Source of the DNA: Petrimonas mucosa
GTDB lineage: Bacteria; Bacteroidota; Bacteroidia; Bacteroidales; Dysgonomonadaceae
Reading direction: 5' to 3'
NCBI RefSeq assembly: GCF_900095795.1
Contig: NZ_LT608328.1
Span: forward strand, 310,001 to 374,000
Length of the DNA stretch: 64,000 nucleotides
Shown: piece after piece, positions 34,061 to 43,564 of the stretch
Numbering within the stretch: position 1 is the first letter of the stretch
How the letters are laid out: every line of letters starts with the position of its first letter
Notes under the pieces: model-generated
Database searches by the model: none
Told to the model about the DNA's origin: nothing
What the model saw: only the letters and a program-made list of their open reading frames with translations
Translations under genes and position numbers: made by a program

Positions 34061-35035
34061 ATGCTATCCGAACTATCTAATCCAAATGGCTATGACATCC
34101 TGATTGTCAAGTATCTTGATGATGATATCTCTTCCGAAGAGAAGGAACTTTTAAGGAATTGGATTCTTCAATCGAAAGAGAATGAGAATTATTTCAGGGA
34201 TTATGTATCCATTTGGGAAGCATCCAATATCATATTGCAAGACAAGAAAAATGCACAAATTAAACTGGAAGAGTTCAATCAAAAACAGAGCAGGCTCAGA
34301 AGGCGCAAATTGATCAGCTGGGCAACCAGTTCAGCAGCTGCAGTCATGCTGCTTCTTATTACACTTCAGTTCTTCACTCCCTATCAATGGTTTGGGGAAA
34401 GGGTTCAAACCTTTACCTCTGAAAACAGCAAAAAGGAGATAGTATTGCCAGACGGTTCACATGTTTGGCTAAACGCCAACAGCTCTATCAGCTATGCAAA
34501 GAGCTTTGAACGGTCACGCAAAGTAAAATTGACTGGTGAAGCACTTTTTGACGTGGTGAAGTCGGCGGGGAAAAACTTCACGGTTGAAACGTCAAATATA
34601 AAAATTGAAGTATTGGGAACAGTTTTCCTGGTAAATGACAAGGCAGGATCTGATATCACTGAAACAGTACTGGAGTCTGGGCTGGTAAACATAACCATCA
34701 ACGGCACAGGTGAGGATTTCAACCTGAAACCTGGTGAACTGTTTCAATACAATAGTACAGATGAGAGTTCAACTATTGAGCAGGTAAACGCGAGTTCATA
34801 TACCGGATGGATTGCAACCAGTCTCTCATTTACAAACATACCCATGAGCGAGCTGATTATTCAGCTGGAGAAATGGTATAACATTGATATTGTCTGCAAC
34901 AACAAGAGTATTTTGAATATACCTGTTTCCATTACCATAGATGATGAGCCGCTGGAAGAGACCCTATTTCTGCTGTCACAGATTGTTTCATTAAGTTGGA
35001 GTGCAGAGAGTGTAAACAGGATAATATTGAATTAG
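34061..35035 (+). CDS. FecR-family anti-sigma factor
   Basis: 324 aa with an N-terminal cytoplasmic anti-sigma region (VKYLDDDISSEEKELLRNWI). One membrane helix lies at about 85-105 (ISWATSSAAAVMLLLIT). A periplasmic FecR domain follows (EIVLPDGSHVWLNANSSISY, VKLTGEALFDVVKS, VETSNIKIEVLGTVFLVN) and then the C-terminal DUF4974-type domain (LSFTNIPMSELIIQLEKWYNI). It holds the ECF sigma inactive until the STN domain of the SusC signals. The gap of 143 bp from the sigma gene is A/T-rich with no clear terminator. Confidence 0.95.
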   Translation: MLSELSNPNGYDILIVKYLDDDISSEEKELLRNWILQSKENENYFRDYVSIWEASNIILQDKKNAQIKLEEFNQKQSRLRRRKLISWATSSAAAVMLLLITLQFFTPYQWFGERVQTFTSENSKKEIVLPDGSHVWLNANSSISYAKSFERSRKVKLTGEALFDVVKSAGKNFTVETSNIKIEVLGTVFLVNDKAGSDITETVLESGLVNITINGTGEDFNLKPGELFQYNSTDESSTIEQVNASSYTGWIATSLSFTNIPMSELIIQLEKWYNIDIVCNNKSILNIPVSITIDDEPLEETLFLLSQIVSLSWSAESVNRIILN

Positions 35036-35197
35036 AATATCGCCTTAACAACTATTTAACTATCATAAATCATCAAAAACCAATGAGCCTATGAGTAATA
35101 TTGAGAATAAGTGAGCAAATCTAATAAAATATACTTTTAGACGATTCCTGAAACAAGCAACCTGATTTAAAACAGCATTAACATTTAATTGATTAGA

Positions 35198-38100
35198 ATG
35201 AAAAATTGTTTATTGTTAAAATTGGAAAGCAGAAAAAAACAACTTCTATTATTAGGAGTATTGTTGATTGCTGCGAACATAAGTGCAATGGCACAGAGAG
35301 GAAGCATCGAACTACACTTGAAGGGCAAAACTCTGTTAGAGGTACTTACTACCGTTGAAAATCAAACCGACTATAAATTTGTATATAACAACAAGGAGGT
35401 AGATGTAACACGGAAGATCAATATCGATACTGAATTTGAGTCGATAGATGAGTTTACAAGTACCATATTAGGTGACTACAATGTCACGGTAAGAGGGAAT
35501 AATATCATCATTACTCCTAAAACTTCCTTTGCCGGCACCAATGTGCTGATGTCTCAGCAACCTGCGCAAAGAAATGTAATTGGGCAGATTGTTGATGCAG
35601 AGACTGGAGAAAGCATCATCGGTGCAAACATCTGGATCAGAGAAAGTGCCAGGGGAACTGTTACTGATATTGATGGAAATTTTTCCATACCCATATCCAA
35701 CAACTCAACTGTTCTTGTGGTAACATACATTGGATATGAAGAGCTAGTGATAGAGGTTGGCAGCAGGACAAACCTTGGCGTCATTCAATTGAAAGCTTCA
35801 CAAGCAACTCTCGATGAAGTGGTTGTAGTTGGTTACGGAACACAGACAAAAGAGAGTGTTATTGGTGCAATATCTACCGTCAGCATTGATGAACTGAAAG
35901 TGCCTAGCAGCAAGATAAGCAACGTTCTGGCAGGTCGTCTTGCCGGAGTTGTATCGGTAACACGTACAGGTGAACCTGGAGCTGGATCGGAGTTCTATAT
36001 CCGTGGTATTTCAACATTTGGTGCAAATAGAAACCCATTGGTGCTGGTTGATGGAATTGAGAGAAGCCTTGACCTGGTTGACCCTGAAGATATCGAGTCA
36101 TTTTCTGTCTTGAAGGATGCTACGGCTACAGCCGTTTATGGAGTCAGAGGTGCCAATGGTGTCATACTGATCACAACAAGAAATGGCATGGAGGGCAGAC
36201 CCAAAGTGAATTTAAGGGTTGAAAAGGGGTTCACCGGCCCGACCAAACTTCCCAAGATGGTAAATTCGGCCCAGTTTGCCGAATTGTACAATGAAGCATC
36301 AAACAGCAACTACTACACTTCGGAGGTTATAGACCATTATATGAATGGTACGGATCCTGATCTATATCCCAATGTTGACTGGGTTAAAAGTCTTTATGAT
36401 GATTTGGCTCAGAACACCCGGGTGAATGTGAACATTTCTGGTGGTGGTAGTCTGGCACGATATTATATAGCCGGATCGCTTTATGATGAAGGATCCATCT
36501 TCAAGACAGAACAGGCCAATACCTATGATTCATCACTGAATTACAGGAAGATCAACTTCCGTGCAAATGTGGACCTGGACCTGACTTCAACCACCATACT
36601 CAATGTAAATCTGGCCAACGTATATGAAACAAGACGCCGGCCGGGAGCATCGATGGGTGATATCTGGTATTATGCCTTTGCAACATCGCCCAATGCATTT
36701 CCAGACCGTTATTCCGATGGCAAATTCTCCGGTCCCCAATCTGGTTCGGGCTACAACCCATATAACCTGTTGATGCATTCGGGATATGCAAACGACTACT
36801 GGAACTCGGCCCAGTCCCTGATAGGTGTGACACAGAATTTAGGCGATCTGGTAACTCCTGGATTGAAGGCCAATATTAAATTTTCATGGGATGCCTATAA
36901 CTCCGGTACCATAACCAGGGACTTCAACCCTCAGCAATGGCTTGCAACAGGACGAAATGAGCTTGGCGAAATTGAATATAACGAAACCAACAGAGGGCAG
37001 GAGTCGCTTGGCTATTCAAGGGCGCTGGATGGACGTCGCACCTACTATCTGGAGGGTTCAATCAATTACGATAAGGTGATTGCTGACAGGCATAGAATTG
37101 GATCGCTGTTGCTATATAACCAAAAACAGACCAACTATCTCAATGCAGGCGATGGAATTGGAAGTTTGCCATACAGGACCCAAGGTATTGCCGGCAGGGT
37201 AACATACTCATTTGATGACAAGTATTTTGCCGAATTCAACATGGGTTATAACGGCAGTGAGAACTTTGCTCGCGGACAAAGATTTGGCTTCTTCCCTGCT
37301 GGTGCAGTTGGCTATCTGATTTCTAATGAAGATTTCTGGGCTCCGCTTGCCGATGTTGTGGATGTATTGAAATTCAAATCCTCTTATGGCCTTGTAGGTA
37401 ATGATCAGATTGGTGGTGGACGCAGGTTCATTTATGAAGAAACGATCATTACCGAAGGCAACAATTACAGCTTTGGGAGCACAGGCCAGTACGCACCGGG
37501 CAGAATCAGGATGGGAGAGCCTGCAAACCCGTATGTAAGCTGGGAGCGGGCTTATAAATTCAATGTTGGAGCTGAAATAAAGTTCTTCAATGCTCTCAAG
37601 ATCGAAACGGACTATTTCCATGAAAAGAGAGAGGGCATCTTCATGCAAAGAGCCGGGCTATCCGACCTGGTGGGCCTTTCTACAACACCATGGGTCAACG
37701 TTGGTAAGATGGAGAATCAAGGTTTTGATGCTTCATTGCAATTTGACAAGAAAGTTGGTGAAGTTCAGTTATCAGCATTGGGCAATTTTACCTATTCACA
37801 AAACATAATTATTGATAATGATGAGCCCGACTGGAACTACAAGTATCGAAACAGGATCGGCAAACCATATGGTCAACCGTTTGGATTGGTAGCACTTGGA
37901 CTTTTTGAGAGTCAGGAAGAGATAGATAATAGCCCCAAACAAGATTTTGGACCTGTTCGTCCCGGTGACATCAAGTATCTTGATGTTAATGGTGATGGTG
38001 TTGTAGACACCTCGGATGAAATTGCAATAGGATATCCGGCTGTTCCACAGGTGAACTATGGTTTCGGCCTGAATGCCCAATGGAGTGGTTTTGATGCGTC

Positions 38101-38536
38101 GGTATTCTTCCAGGGGATTGGCAGAACATCCCTGTTTGTGAGTGGAGGTTCCATATATGGATTTACTTCCGGTAGTTTGACCCGCTCGGCAATCAATGAA
38201 GATGTCTACCTTAACAGATGGACAGTAGATAACCCCAACCCCAATGCGAAATATCCGCGCCTGGATATCCAGAACAACCAGAACAACAATCGGACCTCTA
38301 CATTCAGAATGCATGATGCAAGCTTTTTACGCTTGAAAAATGCAGAAATTGGTTATACATTACCCCGGAAGGTTACCGAGAATTTTTATGTCAGCAACCT
38401 GAGAGTTTACATGTCAGGCGTCAACCTCCTTACATTCAGCAGATTCAAACTATGGGATCCGGAAAGAGGCGGCGGTGAAGGTGCTGCTTATCCTCCCAAC
38501 AGGATGTTTACACTTGGTATTAATGTCTATTTTTAA
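35198..38536 (+). CDS. SusC-like TonB-dependent transporter with STN signalling domain (glycoprotein locus)
   Basis: About 1112 aa from the ATG at 35198 (MKNCLLLKLESRKKQLLLLG); the frame extends to a TTG 9 bp upstream. After the signal (SAMAQRG) comes a secretin/TonB short N-terminal domain (GKTLLEVLTTVENQTDYKF), which contacts FecR. A carboxypeptidase-like domain (GQIVDAETGESIIGANI), the SusC signature DEVVVVGYGTQTKESVIGAI, and the plug (FYIRGISTFG, YGVRGANGVILITTRNG) follow. The barrel ends LGINVYF. The STN domain contrasts with the pectin-locus SusC and matches the different regulator. Codon use is more A/T-rich than in the pectin locus. Confidence 0.95.
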   Translation: MKNCLLLKLESRKKQLLLLGVLLIAANISAMAQRGSIELHLKGKTLLEVLTTVENQTDYKFVYNNKEVDVTRKINIDTEFESIDEFTSTILGDYNVTVRGNNIIITPKTSFAGTNVLMSQQPAQRNVIGQIVDAETGESIIGANIWIRESARGTVTDIDGNFSIPISNNSTVLVVTYIGYEELVIEVGSRTNLGVIQLKASQATLDEVVVVGYGTQTKESVIGAISTVSIDELKVPSSKISNVLAGRLAGVVSVTRTGEPGAGSEFYIRGISTFGANRNPLVLVDGIERSLDLVDPEDIESFSVLKDATATAVYGVRGANGVILITTRNGMEGRPKVNLRVEKGFTGPTKLPKMVNSAQFAELYNEASNSNYYTSEVIDHYMNGTDPDLYPNVDWVKSLYDDLAQNTRVNVNISGGGSLARYYIAGSLYDEGSIFKTEQANTYDSSLNYRKINFRANVDLDLTSTTILNVNLANVYETRRRPGASMGDIWYYAFATSPNAFPDRYSDGKFSGPQSGSGYNPYNLLMHSGYANDYWNSAQSLIGVTQNLGDLVTPGLKANIKFSWDAYNSGTITRDFNPQQWLATGRNELGEIEYNETNRGQESLGYSRALDGRRTYYLEGSINYDKVIADRHRIGSLLLYNQKQTNYLNAGDGIGSLPYRTQGIAGRVTYSFDDKYFAEFNMGYNGSENFARGQRFGFFPAGAVGYLISNEDFWAPLADVVDVLKFKSSYGLVGNDQIGGGRRFIYEETIITEGNNYSFGSTGQYAPGRIRMGEPANPYVSWERAYKFNVGAEIKFFNALKIETDYFHEKREGIFMQRAGLSDLVGLSTTPWVNVGKMENQGFDASLQFDKKVGEVQLSALGNFTYSQNIIIDNDEPDWNYKYRNRIGKPYGQPFGLVALGLFESQEEIDNSPKQDFGPVRPGDIKYLDVNGDGVVDTSDEIAIGYPAVPQVNYGFGLNAQWSGFDASVFFQGIGRTSLFVSGGSIYGFTSGSLTRSAINEDVYLNRWTVDNPNPNAKYPRLDIQNNQNNNRTSTFRMHDASFLRLKNAEIGYTLPRKVTENFYVSNLRVYMSGVNLLTFSRFKLWDPERGGGEGAAYPPNRMFTLGINVYF

Positions 38537-38565
38537 TGAATACATTTATATAAAATGCTGAAATT

Positions 38566-40410
38566 ATGAAGTTAAACAAAATACTCTTACCGATAACAAT
38601 CCTGTTTTTCATTGCGGGGACAGTTTCTTGTGAAAGTTATCTCGATAAGGAAGAGGACCTTCCAATGAGTTTCCCGAAAATATGGGAAAAAAGAGCCACG
38701 ATAGAACAGGCATTAAGTAATGTCTGGGGATATATGACATCGCCGGACGAAATGGTGGATGGACATCCCTTCATAGGTGCATCTGATGAGGGGTCTGCTA
38801 CTTATGACAGGGCATACAGGCTCATTAATTTTGGTACCTGGAACCCATCCAATGTCCCTTATCAAAAATGGGCCCAATACTATCGGGGAATCCGCGAGGC
38901 AACAATATTCATGCAGAATGCCCCCGATGCACCGGCTGCAGACCTGGAAGATGTTGAGAGAGAGCAGTGGCCTGTAGAAGCCCGTTTTGCAAGAGCCTAC
39001 TATTACTATCAACTGGTGCAGTTGTATGGTCCGGTCATGATTCTTGGCGATGAACTGCTCGACTTCAATCTTTCGATTGAAGAGTTGCAACGTCCCAGAA
39101 ACAGCATGGAGGAGTGCGTGGAATTCATCATTTCTGAACTTAGAGAGTGTGAAAAGCATCTCCCCGTGGAACAGACACCCCAATATTATGGCAAACCGAC
39201 CAAAGGTGCATGCAAGGCTATCATTTCCGAGCTGACCCTGTTTTATGCCAGACCGTTATTCAATGGAAACAAGCTATATGCGAATATCAGGAACCAGGAT
39301 GGAAAAGAGCTGTTCCCCGGTATCGCAAATGTAGACATGGACAGATGGAAGGCTGCAGCTGCTGCGGCTAAGGAGATCATCGACATGAATGAATATGAGC
39401 TCTACAAAGTTGAGTCCAATGGAGAAATTGATCCTTTGAAATCATATCAGGGTGTTTTCCTGGAATTATGGAACAACGAACTTATCTGGGCAAGATATAA
39501 GGGAGGATATTATGCACGAGTTCATACAACCCCACGTATTGCCGGAGGTGTAGCTTATGGTGGTGTAAGTCCAACCCAGCAACAGGTTGATACTTATGCC
39601 ATGAGCAATGGAATATATCCCATCACCGACTATAATCCTGATGGTACGCCAATTATTGATTCAAGGTCGGGATACGATGAAGATGGATTTACCAATTTTG
39701 AGCATCCATTAGATAAGGGGGGTGCAAAAAGAACCTATAATATGTATCTAAATCGTGAGCCAAGGTTTTATGCCACAGTATTGTGGAGTGGTTGCAAACT
39801 GCCCTACACCGGCTCAAGCGCAATTGTAAACTTCGGATTCAATGGCAACTCGGGTGGTGGTATAAGTCACGACTACCCCAAGCCAGGTTATATGGTACGC
39901 AAATGGACCGACCCCGCACTGAACACATCCGGTGGACAATGGGGCAACATGACATGGCCGATTTTCAGATATGCCGAGATTTTGCTGAATTACGTAGAGG
40001 CTCTGAATGAATATGATCCGTCGCACGGAGACATATTGAAGTATCTGAATCAGATACGCGAACGGGCAGGGGTTCCCAATATAGAAGATGTATATCCGGA
40101 AGCAGTAGGAAATCAGGAGTTGATGCGCGAGTTGATCAGAAGAGAGAGAAGAGTTGAACTTTCATTTGAGAACAAAAGATTCTTCGATACCCGTACATGG
40201 ATGATTGCAGAGGAAGTAGATGGTGGTCCGATGTGGGGAATGAACACCTCTTCCAGCGCACCTTCTCCCAACGCCTCAACTACTCCAGAAGCTTTCTGGG
40301 AGCGGACAGTTTTTGAAACACGTGTATTTGAACCTAAACACTACCTCTATCCAATACACCAGAGAGAATTGGACAGAAATGAATTGATAACTCAAAATTA
40401 TGGATGGTAA
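38566..40410 (+). CDS. SusD/RagB-like surface binding lipoprotein (glycoprotein locus)
   Basis: 614 aa with signal and lipobox TVSC. SusD features are YRGIREATIFMQNAPDAP, ARFARAYYYYQLVQLYGPV, RYAEILLNYVEALNEY and the late block RRERRVELSFENKRFFDTRTW. It is 29 bp after its SusC and one base before the next lipoprotein gene (TAAAATG). It should form the lid of the transporter and bind the substrate, here probably a glycopeptide or O-glycan judging by the enzymes downstream. Confidence 0.95.
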   Translation: MKLNKILLPITILFFIAGTVSCESYLDKEEDLPMSFPKIWEKRATIEQALSNVWGYMTSPDEMVDGHPFIGASDEGSATYDRAYRLINFGTWNPSNVPYQKWAQYYRGIREATIFMQNAPDAPAADLEDVEREQWPVEARFARAYYYYQLVQLYGPVMILGDELLDFNLSIEELQRPRNSMEECVEFIISELRECEKHLPVEQTPQYYGKPTKGACKAIISELTLFYARPLFNGNKLYANIRNQDGKELFPGIANVDMDRWKAAAAAAKEIIDMNEYELYKVESNGEIDPLKSYQGVFLELWNNELIWARYKGGYYARVHTTPRIAGGVAYGGVSPTQQQVDTYAMSNGIYPITDYNPDGTPIIDSRSGYDEDGFTNFEHPLDKGGAKRTYNMYLNREPRFYATVLWSGCKLPYTGSSAIVNFGFNGNSGGGISHDYPKPGYMVRKWTDPALNTSGGQWGNMTWPIFRYAEILLNYVEALNEYDPSHGDILKYLNQIRERAGVPNIEDVYPEAVGNQELMRELIRRERRVELSFENKRFFDTRTWMIAEEVDGGPMWGMNTSSSAPSPNASTTPEAFWERTVFETRVFEPKHYLYPIHQRELDRNELITQNYGW

Positions 40411-40411
40411 A

Positions 40412-41749
40412 ATGAAGAGCCTCAATATAAAAAAATATTTCTCTGTAATAATTTGTCTATTATTACTGGGAGTTGCATCCTGTAGCGACCATAGACTGGA
40501 TTACATATCATCGCCTAAACTCTATCTTCCTAAAAGTGGAGAAGTAGACCTGATCATTTACAAAACAGGCGAACCGTTTGTCTTTAAATTGGGCGTTACA
40601 AAATCGGGTATCGAAGATGTTGCAGCTGATGCGCAGTTGAGCATCATGAGTGAAGCGGAACTGGCTGCCTACAATAGTGCAAACAACACCAACTACAAGA
40701 GGTTGCCGGATAATTGCTTCAATTTGAATAATTCGAATGTAAGCTTTGACAAGGAGAGCAAATTGGAATATTTTGACATATTGATCCGATATGACTCGAT
40801 TGACCAGATTGCAGATTTCGATGAAGAGAACAGTGCCGACTATGTGATTCCAGCAAGACTGTCTGATGCCTCACTCGAGACAAACGAGGAGAAGCTGATC
40901 GCCATCATTAAGCCGGTATTGAGAGAGCCGCTTATCTACTTCAAGTCGTCTGAAACGAAAGTGACGATTGAAGCTGGCAAGCAAGCAGCATACCGGGAGG
41001 ATATCGATATTCAGGTAGATTTTGACAACTACTGGGATATATCGGTAGACCTGGTTGTGGATCCTGCACTTGCAGATGAGTATAATGCATCGAATGGTGT
41101 CAACCTGCCCCTATTACCTGCGGAGAGTTATTCCATCACTCCATCGCCTGCAGTCATCGCAAATGGAAAGAAATCGGTGAAGGTTTCCATCGAATTGAAT
41201 GCCGACCTGATTGACTATGACGATTTTATATTGCCGATCGTAATTGATGGCACTTCAAAGTTCAGTGCAGATACTGCAAAGAATGTACATTACCTGTATG
41301 TTTCAAAACCTGCCATGCGTTTCGACAGGACAGGGTGGACCATTGTTGATTTTTCGTCAGAAGAGCCCTCGGGTGAGGGTGCCAACAACGGAACTGCAAT
41401 ATGTGTGCTTGATGGCAATCCCGCAACCTACTGGCATAGTCAGTGGGCTGGCGCTACAGGCCAGTTGCCGCACCACTTCACCATCGACATGAAAAAGGAG
41501 CTTCTGGTCACCTCAGTTGACTTGCAGAGAAGACCCAACCAGCGCGATACACAGGGTGGAAACTTCTATATCAGCTCCGATAATGTGACATTTACATACA
41601 TTGGCTCTTTCCAGATGGCAGAAGTTGATGAACCTCAAACATTTAAAGTAACTTCTACTCATGGCAGGTATCTGAAAGTTGAAATAACGGAGAGCCGGCG
41701 GCCGCCATTTGCAAACATGAGCGAGGTTTATGTGAGAGGCGTTGAATGA
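40412..41749 (+). CDS. Surface lipoprotein with DUF1735-type domains and a C-terminal F5/8-type-C (discoidin) binding domain
   Basis: About 445 aa. The ATG at 40412, directly after the susD stop, gives MKSLNIKKYFSVII and lipobox VASC. Two repeats of the DUF1735/BT_3987 N-terminal type follow (LSIMSEAELAAYNSANNTNYKR, then VVDPALADEYNASNGVNLPL). The last 140 residues are F5/8-C-like (VLDGNPATYWHSQWAG, PHHFTIDMKKELLVTSVDL, GRYLKVEITESRR), a fold that often binds galactose-type or amino sugars. It probably acts as a surface glycan-binding protein completing the SusCD block. A strong hairpin follows it. Confidence 0.85.
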   Translation: MKSLNIKKYFSVIICLLLLGVASCSDHRLDYISSPKLYLPKSGEVDLIIYKTGEPFVFKLGVTKSGIEDVAADAQLSIMSEAELAAYNSANNTNYKRLPDNCFNLNNSNVSFDKESKLEYFDILIRYDSIDQIADFDEENSADYVIPARLSDASLETNEEKLIAIIKPVLREPLIYFKSSETKVTIEAGKQAAYREDIDIQVDFDNYWDISVDLVVDPALADEYNASNGVNLPLLPAESYSITPSPAVIANGKKSVKVSIELNADLIDYDDFILPIVIDGTSKFSADTAKNVHYLYVSKPAMRFDRTGWTIVDFSSEEPSGEGANNGTAICVLDGNPATYWHSQWAGATGQLPHHFTIDMKKELLVTSVDLQRRPNQRDTQGGNFYISSDNVTFTYIGSFQMAEVDEPQTFKVTSTHGRYLKVEITESRRPPFANMSEVYVRGVE

Positions 41750-41824
41750 AGCTTGTTGATTCAATGACAGAGATAAGAGAGTTAGTAACTATCAATCGGA
41801 AAGTTGTCTGATAATCACTGATAT

Positions 41825-41866
41825 GATGTATCTACCTGAATTATTGACAATTCAGGTAGATACATC
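41825..41866 (+). promoter_or_regulatory. Perfect 17-bp hairpin between the SusCD/binding block and the peptidase genes
   Basis: GATGTATCTACCTGAAT (41825-41841) is exactly complementary to ATTCAGGTAGATACATC (41850-41866), with an 8-nt loop TATTGACA. TATTTTC follows, a weak T-run, so partial termination or a 3'-end-stabilising structure is likely. Confidence 0.75.
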
Positions 41867-41947
41867 TATTTTCAAAAACCTTAAAAAGGTAGATGCCACT
41901 ATCAGTATTTAAGAGCAACTTGATGAACAAGACAATATTACATATAT

Positions 41948-43531
41948 ATGAAGTTATTTAAACCAGCCATTGCCCTACTGCTTTTGGTAGTATCCTGTTT
42001 TTTTGTGGAGGGATCTCCTGTAACATCTGATATCTCCAACGACATGGAGGTTTTTGCCAATCTCACGGCAACTGCTTTAAAACCTGGTGTGAAAAGAAAA
42101 CATATCAGGCAGATGAAGAATCCGGTTTTAAAGGAGCTGGCAAGTAAAATTTACAGTAAAAAATATCAACCGGGCATTCTATTGGCCGACTATGAGGCTT
42201 ATCTGGATCCCGGAATTCTGGGAGAACAACTTAGAATTGGCGACGGGTTCAGTAAATATGAGGGGATTACAGGTGTGGTACTGGACAAGGGTTTGAATTA
42301 CATATTTGTTGGCGAAACATATGGAAATGAGATATCCCTTGTTGTTCCGGAGTGGACAAGAAGAGCTCCTGAAGGCATCAAGCCCGAACAGGATCCAGAC
42401 GGGTGGGGATTGCATAGTGAAACACACAAACTGAAGGAGGGGCTCAACCTGGTGAATTTGGAAAAGGGTGGACATGCCTATATCCAGTACTTCACAAAAG
42501 ATGACCCTGAAAAATATCCCCCAATCACCGTACATTTTCCAACAGGAAAAGTCAATGGTTATTTCGATATCACGAGAGGCGATACAAACACCCAATTCAA
42601 CAGACTGCTTGACAATGCCATCAGTCCGATTATGGATATCAGGGGAAAGTATATCCAGGTAGCCTTCCCGGTTGACAGTTTAAAGATATTTGCCTATAAC
42701 AAGGGGGTAGAGCTGATCAACAACTTCGATACGATCGCTGCATTGCAAAGAGAATTCATTGGATGGAAGAAGGAGGGCATATCTCCCAAGAACCATGTAC
42801 TTGCAAGGATAAACTACCACTACTACATGTTCCGTGACCGGGATGGGGTTGCCTATATTGATTGGGCAATGCGCATGGTTGCCGATCCTGAAAGCATCAT
42901 CAAGGGCGATCCCTGCTGGGGTTTCAGCCATGAGCTGGGGCACGTATTGCAAATGCGGCCGCAACTTACCTGGGGCGGCATGACCGAGGTAAGCAACAAT
43001 ATACTTACTCTCTACTCAACCACCATGCTGGGTAACAGGAGTAGACTCTCCGTAGAGAACAGATATAAGGAGGCCAGGGAGGAGATTCTTGACAAGGGCA
43101 TCTCTTATCTGTCATATCCCGGCGAGAACAATGGCGGAAACCAATATGGCGGAGGGGTAAATACCGATGTTTTCCATCGTCTTGTTCCCTTCTGGCAATT
43201 GCACCTCTACTTTACACAACAGGGATACCCGGAGTTTTATCCGGACCTGATGATTGCCATGAGAAAAAGAGAGCCAGTGGCTGTCGGACAAAGAAATAAG
43301 GACTATTTGAACATGCTTGAGTTTTGCCGCCTGGCCTGTGAGGTTTCACAGACCGATCTGACCGAGTTCTTCGAGCGATGGGGCTTTTTCTATGTCGGGA
43401 AAATTGAGGTGAACGACTATGCCAAATATAGTTATGATATTCTTGAAGAGGAGGTTGCTGCTGTTAAGAAAGCCATTGCCGAAATGAATCTTCCAAAACC
43501 CAAAGTGGATATCACCCTGCTGGAAGATTAA
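41948..43531 (+). CDS. M60-family metallopeptidase (O-glycoprotein peptidase type), short form
   Basis: 527 aa. The signal MKLFKPAIALLLLVVSC could end in a lipobox, although the residues after the Cys are hydrophobic. The catalytic zinc motif is in WGFSHELGHVLQMRP, followed by MTEVSNN, which supplies the extra family glutamate. The preceding beta-rich domain (GLNYIFVGETYGNEISLVV, GGHAYIQYFT, VHFPTGKVNGYFDI) and the late QTDLTEFFERWGFFYVGK segment are typical of M60 enzymes. Known M60 members cleave next to O-glycosylated Ser/Thr in mucins. It is 34% or more alike by eye to the next gene in these blocks, so the pair are paralogues. Confidence 0.9.
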   Translation: MKLFKPAIALLLLVVSCFFVEGSPVTSDISNDMEVFANLTATALKPGVKRKHIRQMKNPVLKELASKIYSKKYQPGILLADYEAYLDPGILGEQLRIGDGFSKYEGITGVVLDKGLNYIFVGETYGNEISLVVPEWTRRAPEGIKPEQDPDGWGLHSETHKLKEGLNLVNLEKGGHAYIQYFTKDDPEKYPPITVHFPTGKVNGYFDITRGDTNTQFNRLLDNAISPIMDIRGKYIQVAFPVDSLKIFAYNKGVELINNFDTIAALQREFIGWKKEGISPKNHVLARINYHYYMFRDRDGVAYIDWAMRMVADPESIIKGDPCWGFSHELGHVLQMRPQLTWGGMTEVSNNILTLYSTTMLGNRSRLSVENRYKEAREEILDKGISYLSYPGENNGGNQYGGGVNTDVFHRLVPFWQLHLYFTQQGYPEFYPDLMIAMRKREPVAVGQRNKDYLNMLEFCRLACEVSQTDLTEFFERWGFFYVGKIEVNDYAKYSYDILEEEVAAVKKAIAEMNLPKPKVDITLLED

Positions 43532-43564
43532 TTGAATATCCTGTTGTCATGTCAAACAAATAGA

